64,000 bases of DNA from NCBI GenBank assembly GCA_964348665.1, contig CAYGDP010000015.1, positions 15,758-79,757 of the forward strand, written 5' to 3'. Positions 31,101-38,216 of this stretch are shown piece by piece; the stretch's first letter is position 1, and each line of letters opens with the position of its first letter. This DNA comes from CAYGDP01 sp964348665. GTDB lineage: Bacteria; Verrucomicrobiota; Verrucomicrobiia; Palsa-1439; CAYGDP01. Position numbers and translations under genes: made by a program. The notes beneath the pieces were generated by a model. That model worked only from the letters and a program-made list of their open reading frames with translations, did not search any database and had not been told where the DNA came from.

Positions 31101-32369
31101 TTAAATCAGTTTCGTTTGGCCGGGCACAGCCACCGGCGGCACGGGCAATGCCTGATCGAGATTGTAGGACGGCGGCGAGAGATCGAGCTTTGACTTATTG
31201 AGTGCGAAATCCCATGTGACTTCTTGCCCCGTATACGCTGCCATCCTGCCCATGATCGCCGTAAGCGTGCTTTCGGCAACTTGACGGCCTTCGTTGAGAG
31301 GCTTGCCAGCGCGAAGCGCCTCGATGTTGTCCGTATGTTCCTGCTTATACGCGTCCGGGTTTGCCCCTGCGAAATTCCATCGCTTCTCTCCCGCGATCCA
31401 TCCGCCCGGCCCGGATGTGCCTTTGGTCCCTTTGATAAACTCATCCACGCGCCCAACCGTCCCGTCTTGCTGACGACAAGAGCTGAAAATACGCACGCCG
31501 TTGGGATATTCATATTCAATCTGGAAATGGTCGAAGATATGGCCAAACTCCTCGCCCGTGCGAACTTCGCGCCCGCCTGACCCATACACTTTCGCCGGTG
31601 GCCCGCCCATGATCCAGTTCATTACATCATGCTGATGAATATGTTGTTCGACGATGTGGTCACCCCCCAACCAAGTGAAGTAATACCAATTCCGGCATTG
31701 ATATTCCATGTCCGTCCACTTTGGCTGGCGCTTGTTAACCCATAACAAACCTTGATTCCAATAAATCTCGCCCCAGATAACGTCACCAATCGCGCCTTCC
31801 CGGATTCGCTTGATGGTTTCGATGTAGCTATTCTGATGACGGCGCTGCGTGCCGGCGACGACCGCCAGCTTTTTCTGTGCCGCCACCTCCGATGCCGCAA
31901 TCACTTTCCGCACACCCACGGGATCTACCGCCACCGGTTTCTCGAAAAAGATGTTTTTCCCCGCCGCCACCGCCGCCTCAAAGTGAATCGGACGAAACCC
32001 CGGGGGCGTCGCCAAAATAACATAGTTCACGTCGCTAGCCAGCAATTCCTTGTACGCATCAAACCCAACGTAACTGGTCTCGTTGGTCACCTTGAACTTA
32101 TCTTTCAGCTCCTTCTTCAAATTGTTCCGCGCACCCGTCAGCCGGTCCCGAAACAAATCCGCCATCCCCACAATTTCCACGCCGGGCGCCGAGTTGGCGC
32201 AGTTCACTGCCGCGCCGCTGCCGCGCCCGCCGCAGCCAATCAGGCCAACGCGGATCGTGTCGCTGGCGCTCTGTCCCCACGCAAAATTCGTGCAACCAAG
32301 GGTGCCAACGGTCGCCGCAGCGGAGGTTTTGAGAAAGTCTCGACGGGAAAATTGGGGGGAAGCTTTCAT
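31101..32369 (-). CDS. Gfo/Idh/MocA oxidoreductase, copy 2, Tat-exported
   Basis: A 422-residue oxidoreductase. The Tat signal is SRRDFLK at residues 8-14 followed by an Ala/Thr/Val-rich core and FAWGQ, so the enzyme is probably folded with its cofactor before export. The Rossmann motif is GLIGCGGRGSG near residue 43, and FFEKPVAVDP holds the Glu-Lys-Pro. HQHDVMNWIMGGPP fits the substrate-binding half. It starts 18 bases upstream of copy 3 and follows copy 1 by 50 bases, so the three probably form one operon. The substrate is not shown, and a sugar, a polyol or a derivative is likely from the family. Confidence 0.9.
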   Translation of the reverse strand: MKASPQFSRRDFLKTSAAATVGTLGCTNFAWGQSASDTIRVGLIGCGGRGSGAAVNCANSAPGVEIVGMADLFRDRLTGARNNLKKELKDKFKVTNETSYVGFDAYKELLASDVNYVILATPPGFRPIHFEAAVAAGKNIFFEKPVAVDPVGVRKVIAASEVAAQKKLAVVAGTQRRHQNSYIETIKRIREGAIGDVIWGEIYWNQGLLWVNKRQPKWTDMEYQCRNWYYFTWLGGDHIVEQHIHQHDVMNWIMGGPPAKVYGSGGREVRTGEEFGHIFDHFQIEYEYPNGVRIFSSCRQQDGTVGRVDEFIKGTKGTSGPGGWIAGEKRWNFAGANPDAYKQEHTDNIEALRAGKPLNEGRQVAESTLTAIMGRMAAYTGQEVTWDFALNKSKLDLSPPSYNLDQALPVPPVAVPGQTKLI

Positions 32370-32419
32370 TGGATCAACAGTAACAAGGGATATCCGCTAT
32401 ATGCAAGTTCAAACATTCG

Positions 32420-33682
32420 CTAGATCAATTTGGTCTTACCCGGCACGGCCGGTTCCACAACTGGCAACGGTCCAAGTTCTAATTTCGGCGGAAAAAGGTC
32501 CAATTTTGAATTCATCGCGAAATCCCACGTAACCTCTTGCCCCGTGTACGCACTCATTCGACCCATCATCGCCGTTAACGTGCTCTCCGCAATTTGGCGG
32601 CCTTCATTGAGAGGACGGCCAGCCCGAATGCTGGCGATGAGATCGGCGTGTTCTTGCACGTAGGGGTTTGGATTCGGCCCCTTGTATTTGAATGCAGTAG
32701 GCCCATCAATCGAGGCTGCCGGATCCGCTTTACCTTTGATGCCTTGCACGAACTCGCGCACGTCCCCTTTCGTGCCCTCTTGCTGCCGGCACATGCTCAC
32801 CACACGCACTCCGTTCGGATATTCGAAGTCAGTCGTGAAATGATCGTAGATGTATCCGTATTCCGGCGCGGTGCGCACTTCTCGCCCGCCGCTGCTAAAG
32901 GCCCGGACCGGATGCGCATCCATGACCCAATTGATAATATCAATATTGTGAACATGCTGTTCAACAACATGGTCGCCGCCAATCCACGTAAAATAGTGCC
33001 AGTTGCGAATCTGCCACTCCATATCCGACCATTCCGGCTTCCGCGGAATCACCCAAGCAGCCCCCTGATTCCAATAGGTCTCCGCCCAGATTATCCCCCC
33101 AATCGCTCCGTCGTGAATTCGTTTGACCGTTTCGACGTAACCGAACTGATGACGCCTCTGCGTGCCAGCAACAATTGCGAGCTTCTTTTCCGTGGCAAGC
33201 GCGCTCGACGCCAAGACCGAACGCACTCCAACGGGATCCGTTGCACAAGGCTTTTCCACGAACGCATGTTTACCCCCTTCAATCGCCGCTTTCAGATGAA
33301 TCGGACGAAATCCCGCTGGAGTTGTCAGCAGCACCAAATCCACATCGCTGGCGATCACCTGCTTGTACGCATCGAAACCCAAAAACGCAGTATCACTGCT
33401 AACCTTGTATTTGTCCTTCAACTCGCCCTTTAACGCTAAGCGCGACTTGTTGAGCCGATCCTTGAATAAGTCACCCATGGCAGTCAACTCCACCCCTGGC
33501 GAACTGGTACAACAGTCAATCGCCGCTCCGCTGCCACGCCCGCCGCAGCCAATCAACCCGACGCGAACCGTGTCGCTCGCGCTCTGTCCCCACGCAAAAT
33601 TCGTGCAACCCAAAGTGCCGACGCATGTCACGGCGGACTTCTTGAGGAAGTCTCGGCGGGAAAAATGAGGGGAAGCTTTCAT
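32420..33682 (-). CDS. Gfo/Idh/MocA oxidoreductase, copy 1, Tat-exported
   Basis: A 420-residue oxidoreductase. The start is the ATG at 33,682, which gives MKASPHFSRRDFLKKSA, nearly the same as copy 2. The frame stays open upstream but that part is not conserved. The Tat signal is SRRDFLKK, the Rossmann motif GLIGCGGRGSG, the Glu-Lys-Pro in FVEKPCATDP, and HNIDIINWVMDAHP marks the substrate side. It is the first gene of the three-copy set and faces the cytochrome c gene across an 84-base divergent gap. The gap has no obvious TTGACA promoter. Copies 1 and 2 are much closer to each other than to copy 3. Confidence 0.9.
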   Translation of the reverse strand: MKASPHFSRRDFLKKSAVTCVGTLGCTNFAWGQSASDTVRVGLIGCGGRGSGAAIDCCTSSPGVELTAMGDLFKDRLNKSRLALKGELKDKYKVSSDTAFLGFDAYKQVIASDVDLVLLTTPAGFRPIHLKAAIEGGKHAFVEKPCATDPVGVRSVLASSALATEKKLAIVAGTQRRHQFGYVETVKRIHDGAIGGIIWAETYWNQGAAWVIPRKPEWSDMEWQIRNWHYFTWIGGDHVVEQHVHNIDIINWVMDAHPVRAFSSGGREVRTAPEYGYIYDHFTTDFEYPNGVRVVSMCRQQEGTKGDVREFVQGIKGKADPAASIDGPTAFKYKGPNPNPYVQEHADLIASIRAGRPLNEGRQIAESTLTAMMGRMSAYTGQEVTWDFAMNSKLDLFPPKLELGPLPVVEPAVPGKTKLI

Positions 33683-33766
33683 TGGCGATTTTCTAACAAC
33701 CTTCGACCCCTCCCACAAGCACCAAATTCGATTGAATCTCCAGCCCGGTTGGGGTATCAAACCACC

Positions 33767-34717
33767 ATGAAATCCTTCCCATCTTCCGTTCTTCTCACCG
33801 CGCTCGCCCTCGTCATGCCCACCGCGCGGTCGCAGGATGTTCCCGCCGATAAACTCATGACCGTTTTCCCCAATGCCGGCACCTTCTCCCCCTCCAAAAA
33901 AACCATCGCCGACGACAAACGGGCCACGATCGAAGGGATGCTCGGACGCAAACTCGCCGACACCGAGCTACAACAGCAATTTTACATCGCCAAAAAAACT
34001 GAAGGCGGCGTCCTCGGCCTCGTGTATGTCACGAAAGTCGGCGATACCGAGCTCGGCATCGGCGTTGCCTATGAAGGCGGCCGAATCGCCACCGTGAATC
34101 TGTTCGCCCCTGCCAATTCGCCGCTGGATAACGCGACGTTCCTGAAACAATTCAAAGATAAAACCGTTTCCAACACCAAACCCGTCGCTGCCGACCAAAA
34201 ACCGCTCGTCGATTTTCTCCGCGCGCAATTCGACAACATGACCGCGATGGATACACCCCAGCAAACCTCGCTCCGAAAAGTGAAAGCAGGCAAAGACCCG
34301 CTCGCAGACGAGCCTGCCGCCGTTACCAAGGGAATCGCCGAATACGAAAAACTGCTCGCCGCGCCAAACGCCTCCGCGGCTCTCGGCGAGAACCTGCAAA
34401 AATACCGCGAAATGACCAAGGAATCCATCGCTGCCGCGACCGCGTTCGCCGACACCACCAAGGCCAATCCCAGCGATTTCCCCAAGCTCGATGCCGCCTA
34501 CAAGGTGATGAATGACGCTTGCGAAAAATGCCACAGCAACAATCAATCGCCCACCGCCAAACAACGCCGCGAACTCGTTCCCCCACGCGGCGCGAGCGAT
34601 TTTAAGATCGGTGGCGATTTCACCGCGCCCGCCGGCCAGGAAACCGCCGCCCAGGCTGTCGCCGATGAAGTCAAGAAAGCCGTCGCTCTTATCAAAGTTT
34701 TGTATAGTCTCAAGTGA
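33767..34717 (+). CDS. Secreted cytochrome c with an FMN-binding-like region
   Basis: A 316-residue exported protein starting at the ATG at 33,767; the frame is open upstream but without conserved features. Residues 1 to about 21 are a signal peptide (core LLTALALVMP, then ARSQD). Residues about 75-140 resemble an FMN-binding domain of the RnfG/NqrC kind (GVLGLVYVTKVG, then GGRIATVNLF), though I see no clear flavinylation motif. A single haem-c site, CEKCH, is at 252-256 near the C-terminus. Its stop overlaps the GTG of the dehydrogenase gene (GTGA), so the two are translationally coupled and probably work together in periplasmic electron transfer. Confidence 0.75.
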   Translation: MKSFPSSVLLTALALVMPTARSQDVPADKLMTVFPNAGTFSPSKKTIADDKRATIEGMLGRKLADTELQQQFYIAKKTEGGVLGLVYVTKVGDTELGIGVAYEGGRIATVNLFAPANSPLDNATFLKQFKDKTVSNTKPVAADQKPLVDFLRAQFDNMTAMDTPQQTSLRKVKAGKDPLADEPAAVTKGIAEYEKLLAAPNASAALGENLQKYREMTKESIAAATAFADTTKANPSDFPKLDAAYKVMNDACEKCHSNNQSPTAKQRRELVPPRGASDFKIGGDFTAPAGQETAAQAVADEVKKAVALIKVLYSLK

Positions 34718-36966
34718 GTTTGATTTGCCACAAGAAGGCACAAGAGGCACAAGTCGCTTGTGCTTGTCATGGTTTTTCATCGCGAAACAAACTGCTAGCT
34801 CTTGTTTCTATCCTCGCTGCAATCACGTTTGCCGCTGATATCCAAATCCCCACTATCCTCGATCCCGACCTTGAACTGACACTCGTCGCCGCCGATCCAG
34901 ACATCGTTACGCCTGTCGGCTGCGCCGTGGATTCGCGGGGAAGATTGTTTGTCCTCGAATCGAACACGCATTTTCCGAAAAAAAACTATCCCGGCGCAAA
35001 ATCCGACCGGATCAAAATCTTCGAGGACACTGATCGCGATGGACGATTTGAAAAAATCACAATCTTTGCCGAGGAAATTCGGTGGGGCATGAATATTGCC
35101 TTTTCACCTGACGGCAAACTTTACCTGACTCATCGCAATGGCGTCGTTCGGCTCGACGATACCAACAACGATGGAATCTGTGACGCGCGCACCGAACTCG
35201 TCCGGCTGGAAACGAAAGGCGATTACCCGCACAATGGCATTCACGGGATCGTTTTTGGTCCCAACGACATTCTCTATCTCGGCATGGGAGAAAATCTCGG
35301 CGTTCCCTTCACGATCGTCGGCAGCGACGGCTCGAAGTATTTCGGCAACGGCGACGGAGGCAACGCGTACCGGTGCCGTCGCGATGGTTCCAAACTGGAA
35401 CTCCTCGCTGTGGGCGGATGGAACCTGTTTGGTTTGGAACTGGATCCCGCTGGGAATCTGTTTGCTGTGGATAATGATCCCGATGCGCGCCCACCGTGCC
35501 GTTTGTTGCACATCATCGAGGGCGGCGATTACGGCTTTCGATTTCGCCACGGCCGAAATGGTTTGAATCCATTCACCGCTTGGAACGGCGAACTCCCCGG
35601 CACCCTGCCGATGGTCGCGGGAACCGGCGAAGCGCCCAGCGCCGTGATGGATTGTCGACGAGCCAAACTCCCTACACGATTCGCCAATGCGCTGCTCGTA
35701 ACGTCCTGGGGCGATCACGATCTCGAAATCTTCCGCCCCGAACCGAAAGGCGCGTCGTTCACCGCCCGCCGCGAAGTAATCGTGCAGGGCAATGCCGATT
35801 TCCGCCCCGTCGGTCTCGCGCCCGCGCCTGACGGCTCGGTTTTTATTACCGATTGGGTAAAACAAGACTATGAAGTACACAGTCGCGGTCGTATCTGGCG
35901 GCTCGCGGCCAAAAAAACCGCTGCTCTTGCCAAACATCAACCGCCGCCAACACCCAAACTTCCCCGCCTCGATTCGTCGCCCGCCATTCGTAAAGCGCTC
36001 GGCAGCAACGACCCCTTCATCCGCACCGCCGCCGTCAACGCGCTTTTGAAAACATCGAGCATGGAACAATTGGAGATGGAGTTCCAATCGAAAGTCCCCT
36101 CTGTCCGCCTCGGCGCATTGCTGGCGCAACGGAAGATTCTCCCCACGCCCGATTCCGCACGAGAGGACAAGAGAGAGAGCATCCTTCGCCGGGCGCTGAC
36201 TGATCCCGATGAACGCGTACGACAGACTGCTTTGCTCTGGATCGGCGACGAAAAACTGACCGCGTTTGCCGAGGATTTGCCAAAGGCGTTGAAAGGCGCC
36301 GTTTCGCCGAAGTTTTTCGAAGTCCACTCGGCCACTGTCACCGCGCTCGCCAGGAAAGGCTCTCCGCCGCCGCCGGAAAATGAAATTCGGATATTCGAGT
36401 TGGAAAAAGTAGAGCAGACGTCTCGCCTGCCGATTCATCCTGCTGGAAACACAGCCGGGACGCCCGCTCAACGCTCCGATGCTGAATGGCGCGCCGAACT
36501 GGCAAAAGCGAAAGGCAACGCCGAGGCCGGCCGAAAGATTTTCTTTGCCGCGCAGACACAATGCGCGGCGTGCCACCGCCTCGAAGGCCGCGGCGGCCAA
36601 GTCGGCCCCGACCTCACGTACATCGCTTACAATGCGTCCGAGCGTGATATCCGCGAGAAACTGATGCAATCCATCCTGCATCCCTCGGCCAATATCGCGC
36701 CGCAATTCGTCACGCACGAAGTCGAAACCAAAGACGGCCAAAGTTTCAGCGGCAGGCTCGTCAGCCAAACCACCGATGGTTCGACTTCGCTCACCACAGG
36801 CTCGCTCACTCTCTACACCACGGATGGCAAAGGCGTGTCCATTCCAAAACAGCAAATCGCGGCGCAACGGCAATCGAAAGTATCGCTCATGCCCGAAAAT
36901 CTCGCCGAGAGCATGTCAGTGAAGGATCTTCGCGATCTGTTGGAATTTCTATCGGTGCGACGATGA
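34714..36966 (+). CDS. PVC-type membrane-bound dehydrogenase with HEAT-like and haem-binding domains
   Basis: A 750-residue protein. The start is the GTG at 34,714 in a GTGA overlap; I see no in-frame ATG before the hydrophobic stretch LLALVSILAAITFA. Residues about 45-400 form a beta-propeller like that of soluble sugar dehydrogenases: LTLVAADPDIVTPVGCAVD, GRLFVLES, FGPNDILYLGMGE, DWVKQDYEVHSRGRIWRL. Residues about 420-560 are HEAT-like helices. Residues about 600-750 carry one c-type haem site, CAACH at 617-621, and a tail (QFVTHEVETKDGQ, then MPENLAESMS) known from planctomycete and verrucomicrobial proteins. It probably oxidises a sugar-like substrate outside the membrane and passes electrons to the upstream cytochrome. 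Confidence 0.88.
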   Translation: MSLICHKKAQEAQVACACHGFSSRNKLLALVSILAAITFAADIQIPTILDPDLELTLVAADPDIVTPVGCAVDSRGRLFVLESNTHFPKKNYPGAKSDRIKIFEDTDRDGRFEKITIFAEEIRWGMNIAFSPDGKLYLTHRNGVVRLDDTNNDGICDARTELVRLETKGDYPHNGIHGIVFGPNDILYLGMGENLGVPFTIVGSDGSKYFGNGDGGNAYRCRRDGSKLELLAVGGWNLFGLELDPAGNLFAVDNDPDARPPCRLLHIIEGGDYGFRFRHGRNGLNPFTAWNGELPGTLPMVAGTGEAPSAVMDCRRAKLPTRFANALLVTSWGDHDLEIFRPEPKGASFTARREVIVQGNADFRPVGLAPAPDGSVFITDWVKQDYEVHSRGRIWRLAAKKTAALAKHQPPPTPKLPRLDSSPAIRKALGSNDPFIRTAAVNALLKTSSMEQLEMEFQSKVPSVRLGALLAQRKILPTPDSAREDKRESILRRALTDPDERVRQTALLWIGDEKLTAFAEDLPKALKGAVSPKFFEVHSATVTALARKGSPPPPENEIRIFELEKVEQTSRLPIHPAGNTAGTPAQRSDAEWRAELAKAKGNAEAGRKIFFAAQTQCAACHRLEGRGGQVGPDLTYIAYNASERDIREKLMQSILHPSANIAPQFVTHEVETKDGQSFSGRLVSQTTDGSTSLTTGSLTLYTTDGKGVSIPKQQIAAQRQSKVSLMPENLAESMSVKDLRDLLEFLSVRR

Positions 36967-37108
36967 AGTCCTGTCAGGACTCCTTTCTTGCTTTGTGATG
37001 ATTCGGGTGAACCAGAATTTTCCTTGCGACTCGATTGCATTTCTGCCACTCCAATCGAATCGGCGGCCACCAATGCTCTGCCGGTAAAAATCAAACTGGA
37101 GGTCTATC

Positions 37109-37816
37109 ATGATGGTTTCTTGGGAACAAAACATTGTCGCAGATGTAAAAAACCGGTACGGCACTGCGGTCGCCAACTCCACGGAACGATTCCTCTCGCT
37201 CCGCCGAGAGATGGGGCAGTGCGTCCTCAAACATCTAGTCGCGATGGGACGCGAGCTGATCGCCGTTAAGAAAAAACTTCCGCATGGCAAATGGATGAAC
37301 TGGGTGCGCGATGACTTGGGGACTAATGTGAAAATGGCAGAACGTACCGTCGATGTCACGCAGGCGTATGATTCAAATTCGACATCAATGTCGAATTTCG
37401 AATCGCTGGATGCGACAAGATTATACCGGCTGGCGCGTGTCCGACCCGAAAAACTCCGACAACTCTCACCCGACACGCCGCTTCCGATTGAACCGGGAGG
37501 CGCGCCGAAACCATTGCCACGAATGACAGCACGCGAATTCGATGCCGCCCTCGATCTGTATGAAGGGAGGCGACATCACCGGCCCGTGAAACCGTCGGTG
37601 CCTGGTATTCCGTTGCCGGCATTGGATCCGGGCAACCGGGAGGTCTACGCGGGATCGTTCATTGCCGCTATCGAATTTCTGATTGCCGAAGCGCCGCGAA
37701 TCCGCGCTTTGCGAGGCAAACTCTCCGCCGGTCGGAAGGAAGAAACGGAGGCGGCAGTCGAGAATCTGCGAAAGGTGATTCTCCGCTGGCCAGCCTGGGC
37801 CACGAAACACCGATAA
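37109..37816 (+). CDS. DUF3102-like protein
   Basis: A 235-residue cytoplasmic protein. GGAGG at 37,098-37,102 sits six bases before the ATG. Residues about 35-85 match the DUF3102 pattern: GRELIAVKKKLPHGKWMNWV, then DLGTNVKMAERTVDVTQAY, a helical segment that is often plasmid- or phage-associated and may bind DNA. Residues about 125-235 are helical, with an APRIRALRGK segment, and have no motif I can name. It stands alone between the dehydrogenase gene and the structured leader of the metalloprotease gene. Regulation of that locus is possible but unsupported. Confidence 0.65.
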   Translation: MMVSWEQNIVADVKNRYGTAVANSTERFLSLRREMGQCVLKHLVAMGRELIAVKKKLPHGKWMNWVRDDLGTNVKMAERTVDVTQAYDSNSTSMSNFESLDATRLYRLARVRPEKLRQLSPDTPLPIEPGGAPKPLPRMTAREFDAALDLYEGRRHHRPVKPSVPGIPLPALDPGNREVYAGSFIAAIEFLIAEAPRIRALRGKLSAGRKEETEAAVENLRKVILRWPAWATKHR

Positions 37817-38036
37817 GAAGCTCGAACGCCCAACCAGCGCCATGCGGGCTGCGATGAACGACCTGTTGCTCTCGGAGATTTTTGCGGCAATTACAGAAGA
37901 AGAGAACCAGACTATCACTAATGAGTCGTATTTCAATCTTGGTGCCAAGATTTTTCTTGCATCGGGGCGGAGAGAAGTTCAGTCTCGCGGTAATCGGAGG
38001 AACGAACCCAGCAGAGAAACTTAAAATAGATTTCGC

Positions 38037-38182
38037 GTAGCTTCGGCTACTGTCCAAACCAAAACTCGCAATTTTGAACAGAGGACAGCCGTAAGTGCGC
38101 CCCGAAAGGGGTGCGCCGAAAGCGTTCCTCTGAGGGCATGCGAGTGCCTGGTTTGGGGCGCAAGTAAGTGCGCCCCATTTTT
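38037..38182 (+). ncRNA. Candidate structured leader or small RNA with attenuator-like ends
   Basis: Hairpin 1 is GTAGC-TTCG-GCTAC at 38,037-38,050. A TGTCC at 38,051 can pair with GGACA at 38,083. Hairpin 2 is a nine-pair stem closed by a GAAA tetraloop at 38,095-38,116. The last hairpin, 38,155-38,176, is a terminator. The 13-base word GTAAGTGCGCCCC occurs twice, at 38,091-38,103 and 38,164-38,176, so each copy can pair with either G-rich strand (38,108-38,116 or 38,155-38,161). Competing structures of this kind are typical of attenuators and riboswitches. It matches no RNA family I recognise. Confidence 0.4.
38155..38182 (+). terminator. Intrinsic terminator upstream of the metalloprotease gene
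   Basis: GGGGCGC at 38,155-38,161 pairs perfectly with GCGCCCC at 38,170-38,176 around an eight-base loop. ATTTTT follows. It lies 34 bases before the start codon, so either a small RNA ends here or read-through into the gene is controlled. Confidence 0.55.
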
Positions 38183-38216
38183 CTGGATGGTGGGCGAGGT
38201 CGCAAGGAGGAAAACC

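Larger units (their letters stand above)
37817..38216 (+). other. 400-base region before the metalloprotease gene
   Basis: The region holds a weak 60-codon frame at 37,842-38,024 with no ribosome site and no recognisable product. After it come a string of hairpins and a terminator (38,037-38,182). AAGGAGG at 38,204-38,210 is the ribosome site for the ATG at 38,217. Confidence 0.6.

Noticed and set aside
29808..31193. 461-codon plus-strand frame over oxidoreductase copy 3
   Set aside because: Antisense to a gene with intact Rossmann and EKP motifs.
35104..36873. 589-codon minus-strand frame across the dehydrogenase gene
   Set aside because: The plus-strand product has clear propeller and haem motifs. 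The antisense product has none.
37842..38024. 60-codon gene before the structured leader
   Set aside because: No ribosome site, no recognisable product, and its end runs towards the hairpin region.
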